Assembly (NCBI GenBank): GCA_030867875.1
Contig: JAOWCC010000064.1
Span: 37,966,802 to 38,030,801 of the forward strand
Origin: Actinernus sp. WN-2022
Taxonomy: Eukaryota > Cnidaria > Anthozoa > Actiniaria > Actinernidae
Length of the DNA stretch: 64,000 nucleotides
Direction: 5' to 3'
The notes below the pieces were generated by a model. The model saw nothing but the letters and a program-made list of their open reading frames with translations, made no database searches and was not told the DNA's origin. Below are positions 1 to 11,410 of this stretch, piece after piece; within the stretch, counting starts at the first letter, position 1, and every line of letters starts with the position of its first letter. Both the position numbers and the translations under genes were made by a program.

Positions 1-815
1 CGCTGCAACATTGAGCGCAACATTGCCGGTAATTGATTTGAGAAGGGGTTGACACACGCTGTAACATTGCGTGCAACATTGCCGGTAATTCATTTGAGAA
101 GGGGTTGACACACGCTGCAACATTGAGCGCAACATTTCCGGTAATTGATTTGAGAAGGGGTTGACACACGCTGCAACATTGAGCGCAACATTGCCGGTAA
201 TTGATTTGAGAAGGGGTTGACACACGCTGCAACATTGAGCGCAACATTGCCGGTAATTGATTTGAGAAGGGGTTGACACACGCTGTAACATTGCGTGCAA
301 CATTGCCGGTAACTGATTTGAGAAGGGGTTGACACACGCTGCAACATTGAGCGCAACATTGCCGGTAATTGATTTGAGAAGGGGTTGACACACGCTGTAA
401 CATTGCGTGCAACATTGCCGGTAATTCATTTGAGAAGGGGTTGACACACGCTGCAACATTGAGCGCAACATTTCCGGTAATTGATTTGAGAAGGGGTTGA
501 CACACGCTGCAACATTGAGCGCAACATTGCCGGTAATTGATTTGAGAAGGGGTTGACACACGCTGCAACATTGAGCGCAACATTGCCGGTAATTGATTTG
601 AGAAGGGGTTGACACACGCTGCAACATTGAGCGCAACATTGCCGGTAATTGATTTGAGAAGGGGTTGACACACGCTGCAACATTGAGCGCAACATTGCCG
701 GTAATTGATTTGAGAAGGGGTTGACACACGCTGCAACATTGAGCGCAACATTGCCGGTAATTCATTTGAGGAGGAGTTGACACACGCTGTAACATTGCCT
801 GCAACATTGCCGGCA
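1..815. repeat. 56-bp satellite array, higher-order 336-bp period
   Basis: About 14.5 head-to-tail copies of a 56-bp unit. Each unit contains the word GCAACATTG twice in related forms, then GCCGGTAATTGATTTGAG and GGGGTTGACACA. Variant units recur exactly six units apart: a GTAACATTGCGTG variant at 57 and 393, and a TTTCCGG variant starting at 113 and 449. The array therefore has a 336-bp higher-order repeat. It runs off the left edge. Small open frames on the minus strand here are by-products of the repeat and are not genes. Confidence 0.95.
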
Positions 816-1485
816 ATTATGTTGAAAAGGGTAGACACATGCTGCAACATTGCACGTATACCAATTTCAGAGATGGACACACGTTGCAATTGTCCTGCCG
901 GTACGAACACACACTGCAACATTTTCCGGGCAATGTTGCAGAAGTAGGATCGAGTACAACGATTGCTGGCAATATTGCGCGTAATGTTGCAGCGTGTCTC
1001 CTTACCTTGACATTGCTGTTTAACCCCTGTTAATCATGATTTAATGCACCTTCTTGTGTGTGGGAAGGAAAAGAGGGGTGAATGTTGGAGGTCTTTCCTC
1101 GTTTTTGACTTACGGATCTACGAGTTTTTTTGCCTACAATTTGTTGCTTACTCACTCGCTGGTTCATTAACTCGTGTGTTAACCTTAGCTCGCATGGGCC
1201 TTGGAAATTACTTGAAAGCCCTTGAATTTTTACCAAAACTCCTTGAATTTTGTTGAAACTGCTCACCTTGGATGTTTGAGAAGACAGTAAAACAGTCTAA
1301 TTTTTGCCTCGAAAAGATCGCTACAGCGGCACCAAGAAAGGGTCTAACATTGCATCTCAATTGCGTAGAATGTCGAGGTCATTAATGTGGGAATCTGTAG
1401 AAAACAAGTCCTTGAAAAGTCCTTGAAGAAAACGTTGTGAGTTTTGTATGAATCCTGGTTAACTCAGGTGTGCAAATAGTCTTAA
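816..1485. other. Degenerate satellite edge, then unique sequence
   Basis: From 816 to about 1015 the satellite words (GCAACATTG and its reverse complement) persist in scattered, inverted and diverged form, the usual look of an array boundary. From 1016 to 1485 I see nothing recognisable. Confidence 0.6.
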
Positions 1486-1892
1486 ACACGAAGTTCCGGT
1501 ATAAAAAGGGGAGCCCAGTGGTCTGTCACCCTTCAGTTGTCAATCGGCCTTTGTGGAGTGAACATCTGCTTGATGCTCCGCTTGAGTGCTTCCTGCTGAT
1601 TGCTTATCGCGCGAAATTCAAATGAAACACAAAAATGTTTAACTTCAGAGTAAGGGCTAAGTTCGTAAACAGTCATAAAATACCATTGGTAGTCATAAAT
1701 GGACAACTATCTTCCCTCTGGTCACTTTTGTAATGGTTTGTTTAATTTTAAACCTTAAAACTCTAGCATTTCAAAGGAGAGGCTGATATGCTCGCTTGTT
1801 TTCTTCAATGCTCAGCAATCTGAATTTTAAATTTCGAGCTCGCGATGCGTGAAAAGAGGAGGGTCTAACCTATTTATACCGGAACTTCGTGT
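1486..1892. mobile_element. MITE with TTAA flanks
   Basis: Inverted termini of about 20 bp (ACACGAAGTTCCGGTATAAA) are flanked on both sides by TTAA (1482-1485 and 1893-1896). A TTAA duplication is typical of piggyBac-like transposition. There is no coding capacity, so it is non-autonomous. The left terminus contains a good TATA-box word (TATAAAAAG) near 1500. Confidence 0.7.
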
Positions 1893-2065
1893 TTAATGAG
1901 ACATGACGCAATCTCCATCGTCAGTTTCCACTTAAATAAACTACTCATCATTTTCGTCAATTGTTCTTCAGATGGAATGCAGATTTGTCCGTGCGCATGT
2001 TTCTGGTGGCCAGTCCAGAAAGTCAGGTACGTTTGTTTTTACTGTCCTTTGAGTCTGGATATTGT

Positions 2066-2400
2066 CACACCGCGCCAAAACGTCACGCGCATGCGCTGTT
2101 GATGAGCCGCATGCGTCTGATTTCCCCAGTTTCCCGCCAAAACTAAAAGAAAACAATAACCCTGCTATACGTGGAAATATTTTGCGAAAAAAATAAGAAA
2201 ACTGCTTAAAAGATAAGCCTAAGACTTTGACAGGTTGAAGGTTTCTTAATTTGTAATTCACTGAGTTTACTAAGTTATAGAATTATTTACTAAAATGGTT
2301 TAAGACCTCGGAAACTTGTATTTGAAACCAGAGCCTTCAATCTTTCGGCCTGCGGAGCATAATATAACGTTTTGCCATGCTGTGTGGGATAGTGTAGTAC
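2066..2400. repeat. Dispersed ~330-bp repeat, copy A
   Basis: First of three directly oriented copies in the first 8 kb (others at 4801-5160 and 7318-7640). Shared landmarks, in order, are a CGCGCATGCGC-like start, CCCGCCAAAACTAAAAG, AAGAAAACTGCTTAAAAG, TAAGCCTAAGACTTT, and CTTTCGGCC near the end. The class is not recognised. No convincing terminal repeats or tRNA head were found. Confidence 0.75.
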
Positions 2401-2780
2401 TAAAGTGCATGGTCTATCTAAATCTGCCAGCAAGAGGGTGAATACTAATCCACAAATGATAAACTTTCTCATTACGAAAGACAAAATTAACTACTCAGAT
2501 TAGCGGAGTTGCGTTCCAGGTAAACTGGAGAACATTTTATTTGCCAACCTTTATCGAATACGTTTGAAAAGCATACCAGAACATTCACATCGTATGTCTG
2601 TTTTATCGCAACTAGTTATTTTTGTAGTTTTGTTTTAAAGAAACTTGTAGGTTCAATTCGATTGACAGTGTACCTGTAATTGCAATGGCACAAACGTTGT
2701 GAAAGGGTGAGCGACTAATGTTCAACTTTTAAATTCTCCTTTTTATACTTTTTGAGTTGATTTATTCTGTTTTACCACAC

Positions 2781-2945
2781 GAAGGTGGACGGAGAACCTC
2801 AACAGGCTTAAAGCCCTTCTATGGAGGTCTCCGACGGCCTACGATTGATCGTCCTTATCCGAGAAGACGGGAAGGTCTAACTACTTGCAGTTCGATCACA
2901 AAGGCAGCACCTTCTACTCAGTTATTTTAAGACCCTTGCTGTTGT
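2781..2945 (-). mobile_element. Truncated SINE-like repeat
   Basis: The sequence GACGGGAAGGTCTAA, then AAAGGCAGCACCTTCTACTC and AGTTATTTTAAGACCCT, matches the body of the tRNA-derived SINE at 63005-63215. The tRNA-like head is missing here. The minus orientation follows from that fuller copy. Confidence 0.55.
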
Positions 2946-3224
2946 TACGACATATCATTCCATTTCCATATAAGTTTTTTCACAGTGTTTTCGATCGCCT
3001 AGTTTATAGAACTGTGCAGGCTTGGTTATGCTAACCCAATAGACCGAGAGGCATTTTATTTTTATTTTGTCCTGGTTTGTATTACTTAAAGGTTCGAATG
3101 GATTCGGGGACGTATTGTTTGGAGGCCGCACTATAAAAGCAGGACCCGAGGCACCTAAAAATAGAGACATCACCTCATTCCATCCTCAAAACGCCTCAAT
3201 AATTAGCATACGCCTCATAGGCCT

Positions 3225-3660
3225 CCTCTAAGACAATAGAACCGTGACGTCAGTGAAAATAATTTATTCTTCCACACTTTAGACTGCTAGCAAGTTCCTT
3301 CTACTGCGCAATTTTTTCCCAGAATGGCTAAACATGGTTCCAGATGGCTAACGATGGCTAAACATGGTTCCAGATGGCTAACGATGGCTAAACATGGTTC
3401 CAGATGGGTAACGATGGCTAGACATGGGCTGTAAGAGGGTTGTCTATGTCTAGCCAGACCCACAATTGCAGCCAGCTACGTGTACCATGTCTAGCCATGT
3501 GTAGCCATCGTTAGCCATCTGGAACCATGTTTAGCCATTCTGAAGAAATGCGGAATAGAAGGGACTTGCTGGCATTCTACCCACACTTTGATGAGATTCA
3601 CTGCCATTTTCTTCATGAGAGTCGAAGACAATAGAACCATGACCTCATCCGCATTAATGA
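3225..3660. repeat. Fold-back repeat with 30-bp internal tandem units
   Basis: Three tandem copies of a 30-bp unit (containing AACATGGTTCCAGATGG) lie at about 3324-3420. An inverted copy lies at about 3484-3540, so the region can form a hairpin. The flanks repeat AAGACAATAGAACC at about 3230 and 3630. It is probably an old MITE. Confidence 0.6.
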
Positions 3661-3757
3661 GATACCAATATACCACCGCAAATAAAACACAGAATAATTC
3701 CATGCACTCTATACTAGTCCTACTCATTCACGAAAAATGTATAATTGTCCTTTTCAG

Positions 3758-3883
3758 ATTGTAGCGTTGATGTCTGGTATAGTTATCACACTCTTCTCGT
3801 TTGGTCTCGTCTTCTTGATTCATCGCAAAGCTGATGAATTATTTACTCCTCACGACCCTGGCACTAGTAGTAGCACGGAGTGA
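3758..3883 (+). CDS. Candidate terminal coding exon, single-pass membrane C-terminus
   Basis: A good splice acceptor (TTGTCCTTTTCAG, ending 3757) is followed by 42 codons ending in TGA at 3881-3883. The reading gives a strongly hydrophobic stretch of about 20 residues (IVALMSGIVITLFSFGLVFL). A short polar tail beginning IHRKADELF and ending in Ser/Thr-rich GTSSSTE follows. This looks like the last exon of a membrane protein with a cytoplasmic tail. I do not recognise the family and found no upstream exon in the window. The gene would have to begin before the window or in an exon I missed. Confidence 0.35.
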   Translation: MVALMSGIVITLFSFGLVFLIHRKADELFTPHDPGTSSSTE

Positions 3884-3950
3884 TGCATGCAAAGCTGATC
3901 AGTTATTCACACTTCACAACCCTGGCACTACTAGTAGCATGGAGTGATGG
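3827..3950 (+). repeat. 62-bp tandem duplication over the exon's stop codon
   Basis: The stretch from GCAAAGCTGATGAATTATT through GGAGTGATG at 3827-3888 is repeated with about 85-90% identity at 3889-3950. The first copy carries the codons for the putative cytoplasmic tail and stop. The second copy lies in what would be 3' UTR. Confidence 0.75.
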
Positions 3951-4212
3951 ATATCCAAACTTGGCATTAGTTCCTACTTGTTTACTATCAGCGTTGCCTT
4001 CTCTCCAATACCGGTAGCCATAGGAATAACTGAACGAGTACAAAATGGCGCATCAATCATTTAAGTATCGGACCTGTCTTTACAGATGAGGCTGACGTAA
4101 TAATTTTAGAGCCAGAATTTAATCCACAGATAAGGGCAAGTCGACAGGCATTGGTCGATACTCTTAGTATCTAACTTGCCTCGTAACCTGAGAATGTATA
4201 GACATTAACGTA
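3951..4212. other. No feature seen
   Basis: Nothing recognisable between the duplicated exon tail and the next inverted-repeat element. Confidence 0.5.
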
Positions 4213-4776
4213 TTACCAGGAGCCCATTACCAGGAGCGTGCATCTCCCAGATTAGGTCTGTCCAACAGCAGAACAGATGATGTAGCTATTTTTAGCTTTG
4301 TGTTTCTCGTTAGAAGAAACAAAGGCCGTCACTTTTAACCAATCAGGAGGCACTGAAAAACTGCTAAAAATACTAAAGCGCAAGAGAACAAAAGACTACG
4401 TAATCGCATACCAGAACTTCGCGACTATAAATAGACACACCATCTACTGTGCTGTGGGCGCTACCCATCACATAGGTACGCTCCTGGTAATGGGCTCCTG
4501 GTGATATATACTATAAATAGACACATCGTCTACTGTGCTGTGGGCGCTACCCATCACATGGGTACGCTCCTGGTAATGGGCTCCTGGTGATATATACTAT
4601 AAATAGACACATCGTCTACTGTGCTGTGGGCGCTACCCATCACATGGGTACGCTCCTGGTAATGGGCTCCTGGTGATATATACTATAAATAGCCACATCG
4701 TCTACTGTGCTGTGGGCGCAACCCATCACATGGGTACGCTCCTGGTAATGGGCTCCTGGTAATGGGCTCCTGGTAT
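4213..4776. mobile_element. MITE with internal 86-bp tandem repeats
   Basis: The ends are inverted copies of a word pair (ACCAGGAGCCCATT, then ACCAGGAGCGT). Inside, four tandem copies of an 86-bp unit start at 4423, 4510, 4596 and 4682. Each unit begins with ACTATAAATAG, a near-perfect TATA box (the first copies then read ACAC, the last CCAC), and ends with the terminal word itself. The tandem array may have grown by repeated duplication of one terminus. Confidence 0.7.
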
Positions 4777-4800
4777 TACGCATGCTCTTAGCAAGAGCTC

Positions 4801-5160
4801 AGTCACACCGCGGCAAAACGTCACGCGCATGCGCTTTTGATTAGTTCAGCGCGCGCGTCTCCCCATTCTCCCGCCAAAACTAAAAGAAAACAGGCAGGCA
4901 CCCCTGTTTCTAATTTTAAGTACGTATGTGTATATGGGTGAAATGTTTTGCAAAGAAACAAAAACAAGAAAACTACTTAAAAGCTAAGCCTAAGATTTTA
5001 ACAGGTTGAAGTGTTCTTAATTTGTAATTCACTGTGAGTTTACTAAGTTAAAAAAATATTTACTGAAAACGTTTAAGACCTCGGAAACTTGTATTTGAAT
5101 TCCAGAGCCTTCATTCTTTCGGCCAGCGGAGCATAACGTTTTGCCGCGGTGTGCGTTGGT
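4801..5160. repeat. Dispersed ~330-bp repeat, copy B
   Basis: Direct copy of the repeat at 2066-2400, with the same order of landmarks and roughly 85% identity by eye. It continues into CTTTCGGCCAGCGGAGC near 5115-5132. Confidence 0.75.
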
Positions 5161-6060
5161 TGACCCATTCTCGATCCAAGACCCTTCGTATTACGTACTT
5201 CGCACGGTCGAGCATGCGCACTAAGAAATAATAGGGTCTGGGTGCGAGAATAGTTAGACCAAGAAAGGATCCGCATATTCCTTGACGTAATTTCTGTTGC
5301 TCTACTGTGGGTTTCAGAAGCGCCAACACAAACAGTGCGTCGGTTATTTTGCTAACTCGTAAATCCAAATGCGTACAGCATGTTTTTTTAACCTATTCGA
5401 GAAATGGCAATTCCAATTTTATATATATTTAAAGAGCATGCTCTAAGTTATGTTCATGTTTAAAAATTGGTCATAACTCGGTCATAATTCAAGGCTTGAT
5501 TTAAAATTCCTATAAGCCCAATTTTTGTATCATTAAAATCGATTCTACCTTAAGTAAATAGGTGAATAGTAAAATAATATTTCTTGATTTGAGTGTTGCA
5601 TCTATGAGATTTCTTTTTCCAATATGCTAATTATGTGACGTCATAGGAGGTCTCATTTATTATACAAAAATGTGCTGGCAGAGATAAATAACTTTTTCTT
5701 CACATCCATGTTACATTAGGGCCTTATATCGGAGATTGTACCAAATATCAGAAATAGTTTCAATCATAATTAGCATATTGGAAATATAAACCTTTGTAAC
5801 TCATAGACGCAACACTCAAATCGGACGTCACGTTTGCATTTGGAGCCTCGTCTTGACCAGATATAGTAAATAGATTAGTTATACTCCATTCACACCAAAT
5901 AAAACAAATGCCTTCCCTGTAATAAAAAGAGTGATGACTAATTCTTAATCAGCAATATAATAGTATTTGTATTACATTCTACCCTTTGTTGTAAACAATC
6001 ATTTTATTATTAAAAATCACTCGCCATTTTAAAGATGTTTCTCTTCACAATTCTTGTGTT
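5161..6060. other. AT-rich intergenic, no gene seen
   Basis: AT-rich sequence with no recognisable coding exon, RNA gene or intact repeat. TGACGTCA-like words occur near 5637 and 5826, without other promoter features. Confidence 0.5.
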
Positions 6061-6345
6061 GCAATGATGATTCCTTTAATACGGAATAAAATCACGTCCC
6101 CAGCTAGGGTCTTATCGGTCATATCCAAGATGGCGGCTAGCCGAGAAGACCCTGGGGATGAGGTTGGTTCACTTGTTGCACCACAATTCACATCACGTGA
6201 CAGTTTTTCTACCTGGTGGCCATCTTGGATCCAAAGTGAGGCAATCCTTTGTTTTTTGCTTCACACTAAGGGATATCCCTACATGCCCGTAAGCAAAACC
6301 AAAGGTTGCCTCGCTTTGAATACAAGATAGCCACCAGGTGGAAAG
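6061..6345. repeat. Imperfect fold-back repeat
   Basis: ACCTGGTGGCCATCTTGGAT near 6211-6230 is matched by an inverted copy (ACAAGATAGCCACCAGGTGG) near 6322-6341. CCAAGATGGCGGCTAG near 6126 is a related word. It is probably a degraded MITE. The 88-residue open frame here has no family resemblance. Confidence 0.45.
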
Positions 6346-6751
6346 AGTGAATTAGAGAAATTTATATATTTCCTCTTGGAATACAGAAAAACAAGAAAAG
6401 TACTCTACTCAAGGGAAAAGTCAGGTGACTTGAATTGGGACAACAAATGTACAAGCTAAATCGGTTAATTATGTAATACTTACAGCCACGATGAAACGCA
6501 TGCTGATCTATGCATGAGTGGCTCTTACGCATTTTTCCTGCTCAGTCTTCTACAGTAACGTTGATTTTCCCTTTTTATCATGAATAATAATTTTTTAAAT
6601 ATTTTAATTCATTGAATTAATATTGAATGACATACGTAATTTGTGCCACGAATTAATATATGATACGCTAAAATATCATTCTAAAATAATGTACCTTAGG
6701 TGTCCTATCAATAGAGGTTTTTTCCCCCACGGCTATTGTAAGTTATTATTA
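6346..6751. other. No feature seen
   Basis: AT-rich spacer up to the next MITE. No gene or repeat recognised. Confidence 0.5.
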
Positions 6752-7118
6752 GGCCAGATAAAAAAAAGTGCTTATTTAGCGTCCCCGCCCGACCTGAGAA
6801 ATGTTCCCGACCTCTAATTTATTTTATTTTTTATTTTTCATAAAAAACTTTAGAAAGTGTAAATGCGCCCGCGAACACCAATTCTTGTACACAGACCCCT
6901 ACATGTACCACTTAAAATATGCGCCGGCGCATTAAATATTTTAACACCGACGCCATTTTGTTTCTACAACACGAGGTCATGAACACGAGGTGAGCGAATA
7001 ATGTCTAGTCGAGACAAAATAACCTTCACATAGAAAAAAACAACAAAAAAACCTCCCTCCCTACCTGGAAAAAATTGAAACGGGTGGACGCTAAACAAGT
7101 AATTTTTTTTATCTGGCC
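6752..7118. mobile_element. PIF/Harbinger-like MITE, 367 bp, copy 1
   Basis: The inverted termini begin GGCCAGATAAAAAAA and contain TTTAGCGTCC. The flanking target duplication is TTA (6749-6751 and 7119-7121). A second copy of exactly the same length lies at 19762-20128, flanked by TAA. A TWA target plus short inverted ends fits PIF/Harbinger. There is no transposase, so it is non-autonomous. Confidence 0.85.
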
Positions 7119-7317
7119 TTATTAAGAGAATTTTAAAAAGCTGTTAATTTTCCATTAGCGTTGAAGTTTAACGGCTTATCCTAGCTCCTGGCTTTCGCAC
7201 TCATGAAACTCACTTCACCATATATAGCTGTTTGCGTAACACGTTGTGTAGGTGGACCTAATCGGCATACATGAAGTATCTACCTGGATTATCGTCAAAA
7301 CATAAGAAAAGGTCTGG

Positions 7318-7640
7318 GGCCGATGCGCGGGGCCGAGAATGCGCGCGGCCGTCCCCAGTTTCCCGCGAAAACTGAAATGAAACAACAGCCGTGATTTTAA
7401 AAGTTCTGTTTAAAAGTATGCATTTGTGACCTGTTTTGTCAAAAAATAAGAAAACTACTTAAAAGATAAACCTAAGACTTTAACAGGTTTAAGCCTTCTT
7501 AATTTGTAGTTCACTGAGAGTTTACTAAGTTATAAAATTATTTACTAAAAAAGTTGAAGCCCTCGGTAATCTGTATTTGATAGGAGAGCCTTCGTTCTTT
7601 CGGCCAGCGAAGCATACTTTTTTGCCGCGGTGGCCGCTGG
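7318..7640. repeat. Dispersed ~330-bp repeat, copy C
   Basis: Third direct copy of the repeat seen at 2066-2400 and 4801-5160. Its end lies about 240 bp upstream of the TMEM218 start codon, so it forms part of that gene's promoter-proximal DNA. Confidence 0.7.
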
Positions 7641-7878
7641 GTACGTTGGTACTCGCGCTTTCTTGGATCTGACCGAGAAAACCCTGGGAATGAGGTTGGT
7701 TTCGAACAAAATGGCGGAAAACTTTGACAACATGCAGAAAGTCAAAAGATTCAACGAGTATAATCGACATATAGAACCCTAAATCGATTTTAAATTGATT
7801 TTTGCAATATCTTCGTCGACGTAACTGTGACTTGGCATCAAGGAAATCCAGAAATTATTTGTTTTCGAGTTATATGAT

Positions 7879-7985
7879 ATGGCGCTTGTTCTTGGAGTCG
7901 GTGTTGGTTTGTTTGCTCTGATCTTGCTATGGGTTCTGGGTATTCTGGGCTGTGTGGCGCTATCTAGAGCTACAGGAGGACTGAA
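7879..7985 (+). CDS. TMEM218: TMEM218 exon 1
   Basis: Encodes the N-terminus and first membrane helix, then the SRATGGLK turn. Donor is AA|GTAAGT; the exon ends in phase 2. Confidence 0.88.
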
Positions 7986-10900
7986 GTAAGTTTCCGACTT
8001 CTACATTTCTTATTTCTTGATTCGATAACATATATCTTTACACGTGACGTACATCACAGGAATCCTTTTTATTTCCCCCCAGGGTGTGGGGATTTGTCGA
8101 AATTCCTCTGCCCCATATCCAGGGGAATTAGATGAGGTTTGAATGGACATTTGGAGAAATCCCCCTGGGTCCCCTGGGGTGGCCCCCAGGAGAAAGCCAC
8201 TGATTGATGCATTAGTGGGAACTTGGGGACCAATCGTTTATTACCTCACAGGGATGGGAGGTGTTTTAATGAAATCAAATTTCAATAAAATTTGCACCCC
8301 TCTCCCAAAAATTGTTTTTTTAACAACCTCTGACTGAGATATAAAAAAATTGACCTGCATATTGATCATTTGCATTGACGTCACAAAAAAAATTGTCTCA
8401 AGAAAAAACTTAGATTACTAAAATATTTTTAATGCTGTGTATAGAGCAGATAAAAATATAGAAATGACCGATATTTTGGAGCAATAGAGTGCTTCGTAAC
8501 CAAGCTGTCGGCCAAATAATATTCCAACAATTTAGTGTAATTAGTATGCGGCGGCCATGTTGGTGTACAGCTTTAGTACACCAAGATGGTGGCCAAAAAC
8601 GTACTCTACAAATAAAGCTGTTTTCCCCATCAATATGAGTAGCATTGACTTCAAAACACTTTAGATGTCAATTTTAAAGGTTTATCAAGTCTAAAATTTG
8701 AAATTGGCCGAAATATATGGATTTCCTTGACATTTAGGAAACACACTGACCTGGGCTGTCACAAAATTCAAAGTACTGTAACTCAAAAACAAATCACCGT
8801 ATCAACGTAAATGTTTCGAAGAATACTGAGAATACAGATATCTAAATCATATGAAAAGAACACCTTCATATATATCTCATAGTTTAGATTTCAGAATTTT
8901 GATGACGTCACATGCAAAGGATCGATCTATACCCCTCTCCTTGAGAAAAATATTAAGCACCAGTCCCACACATCCAAACTATTGCCAGGTTACAATTTCA
9001 TCAATATGGTGAGCTATCTGTGTTTCCTGTGTTTATACTGTTTTGAAGTTCTTGAAATTATTTAACTGTGCACATGAAAAAAATCACCTCCTATTCTGAT
9101 TTCTCTTCCTTCCTAAACATTTATATCTGCCTATATACCTTACTCAAAACTTTACCCCCCTCAAATTACCTTAATCACTCCCCTACTTTTCTCCCTGGCC
9201 TTTTACAAATTTTACCTCCCCCCTGTAAAAACACCCCCCCCCCCCCTGCAATGTAACAAATGGTTGGTCCTTAACTTGTCTGACATATTTTATCAATTAT
9301 CTGGCATCCTATTTTCAAAATGGTTAGGGTTGTTTTTTTGGGGTAATTTGATTGTTAAATTATGAGTTTGTGTGGGAAACTTAGGGAATGTTTGCATGCT
9401 TAACGTCATTGTGACATTAGAATCAATACCCACTCATCCCACTTAACGTCATGGTAGAATAAATAAACTTTAATATTGCATACCTGTACTTAGTTGATGA
9501 CATTAATATTTGATTGTTTTTCAATCAGTTAACATCACAAGCTTAATTAGCCTAAACTCACCTATGCTCGGGCCACTGTTAACATCGCAATGACATTGAG
9601 CATACAAAAATCGATAAGCGAATGTTCCTAAGTGTAAAAAAATCAATATGTGGATGTTCCCTTATGGAAAAGTGTCAGGGTACTCTGCAGTTAATTGCCC
9701 TAATTTGTAATTTCCCTCCTTGTGTTTGCTTGACCCCCTACTGGTAGAGTTCTCTTCAAACCTTCCCAAGGTGAAGGGAAAAAGAGAGAAGAAGAGTCTG
9801 AACTCTGATCTGCTGGTGTTGAACACTTTATTTAACATATACTGCCATCCACAACCATGGACTAACAAAACAAGTTTCTAATTTCTGAAAAAAATTTTTT
9901 TTCGCAAATGTATGCAGGTGCACATGGGAAAATGTGCCAAATATATTGCTTTCAGTATTTGAGCCCACATTAGTTGATTGACATTATTTACCAGGTTGGC
10001 TGCAGATAGCTAGCCCAGCCTAGCTATCCACTGCACTTGTTTCACTTAATTGTGAGGATTCAAATCTAATTAAATATTCTGGCACGAAAATTGATTGACA
10101 TGTGGTTTAGGGAAAGGTGACAGTTTTCATTTTCACGTGCCAATCTCACTGTCGAAGTTCACATATGCTTGAAGTTTTGACTGGATACATCGTTATGATT
10201 TGATTCTACTTTGCTACTTGGAACATCTAATCTGATGCTAAGTTCTTGCCAGATCCCTGTCACGTTTTTAGCTAAGTGCAGGAGTTCCACTGCTGAGGCT
10301 GTAGGATTTCACACTTCATGACGTTCCGTCCTAATCCATGCTTTCTATTGGCTAAGCTGATGCTACATCGTATCACTGCTGGTCAATAAATCAACCAGCA
10401 AACCTTTGGCACAATATTGCAACAAACAAGTGGTATAAATAAATTTGGATAGGACTTTGAGAAAGTCTAGTGATCTTAATGCATGACATTGTGTAACAAA
10501 GAAAGCATCCTACACTGGCAGATTTCTCTTCCTTCTCTCTTTCCTTTGTCCGTTGGGAAAAGAAGAGAAGTCTGCTAGCAGGGAAGTATGTGTTGATGGT
10601 AACTTGCATGCAAATTTAAGCTTAACCAAACCTTATCTGTATGCTAAGTTTGCCATAACACAAGGTTCAAGTTCAAAACTTGCCTTCATGAATGTTTTGT
10701 AGTCTGTCTGTGTGTTTGGTCAGGGCACTACAAAGAAGCAGTAATAAGTAGAAAGTGCAAGTTGGGTAATTAGTATTTACAAGGGCTTCAGTGAATGAGA
10801 AAATTGCATGATATTTTATTTTATATTCATTTGATAGGAATGCAGTATTTGGAATTGGTTTACTCCTTATTATTGTCACAGTAGTTATGATATTCTATCC

Positions 10901-11410
10901 AAGAAAAACAAAAGCAGAAGAACTTTCTGGTAGTTCAGTCAAAAAGGTGAGTGGCACTGTTAAAATGTAGCTACTGTACTGCCAGTGTAAATACTGTAGT
11001 CAAGTGGTGACCAGCAAATAAAATCTAATTGCAAGCCAGCAAATGTTAGAAGCTGAATTGGCGAATATAATTCATTTGGTATGTTTAATTCAGTCACCAA
11101 ACAATGTTTTAGTTGCATTGGCAATGAACCAATATTGGTGATCGTAGTGGTCACAATTTTGAGCCCTGGTGTGATATTTTCTTAAGTTATGGATAGCTAT
11201 GGTTTCTGCTCAGGAAGTTAATTTTTGGACTTCTGTTTTCATAAAATAATATTGCAGGTGGCAGTTGATGAACTGATCATCCCTCGAACTGTACTGTTTT
11301 CCTTCATGTGCATCTTTGCTGTAGTGGCATTTGTGTTCCTGGTTTTGTTTCATTGGATGGAGCCAATTTACTCACCTGCACTAACATCAAGGAAGACATA
11401 TATGTTTTAA
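7879..11410 (+). CDS. TMEM218: TMEM218, ciliary transition-zone membrane protein
   Basis: Three coding exons (7879-7985, 10838-10946, 11258-11410), all with GT-AG introns, give 122 aa; human TMEM218 is about 115 aa. It has three membrane helices: residues about 5-28 (after MALVLGVG), about 38-55 (AVFGIGLLLIIVTVVMIF), and about 85-104. The C-terminus carries the family's characteristic HW-x-EPIYSPAL segment after the third helix. TMEM218 is a small tetraspan-like or three-pass protein of the ciliary transition zone; human mutations cause Joubert/Meckel-type ciliopathy. The start is the ATG at 7879, chosen because MALVLGVG aligns with the family N-terminus. An ATG at 7874 is in another frame. 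Intron phases are 2 and 0. Intron 1 is 2.85 kb. I saw no X-box in the 200 bp upstream. Confidence 0.9.
7986..10837. other. TMEM218 intron 1
   Basis: A 2.85-kb AT-rich intron with a C-rich tract at about 9229-9247. I recognise no intact transposon or nested gene. Short open frames inside have no family resemblance. Confidence 0.7.
10838..10946 (+). CDS. TMEM218: TMEM218 exon 2
   Basis: Acceptor TTTGATAG|G, donor AAG|GTGAGT. Encodes the second membrane helix followed by a charged loop (YPRKTKAEELSG). Ends in phase 0. Confidence 0.88.
11258..11410 (+). CDS. TMEM218: TMEM218 exon 3
   Basis: Acceptor ATATTGCAG|G. Encodes the loop VAVDELIIPR, the last helix and the conserved EPIYSPAL tail, ending KTYMF and stop TAA. 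Confidence 0.9.
   Translation: MAVDELIIPRTVLFSFMCIFAVVAFVFLVLFHWMEPIYSPALTSRKTYMF

Noticed and set aside
90..695. Cysteine-rich 89-residue open frames on the minus strand
   Set aside because: They are translations of the 56-bp satellite. Both frames are the same repeat offset by 336 bp.
1500..1510. Strong TATA box TATAAAAAG
   Set aside because: It is part of a MITE terminal repeat and is mirrored at the other end, so it is unlikely to be a host promoter.
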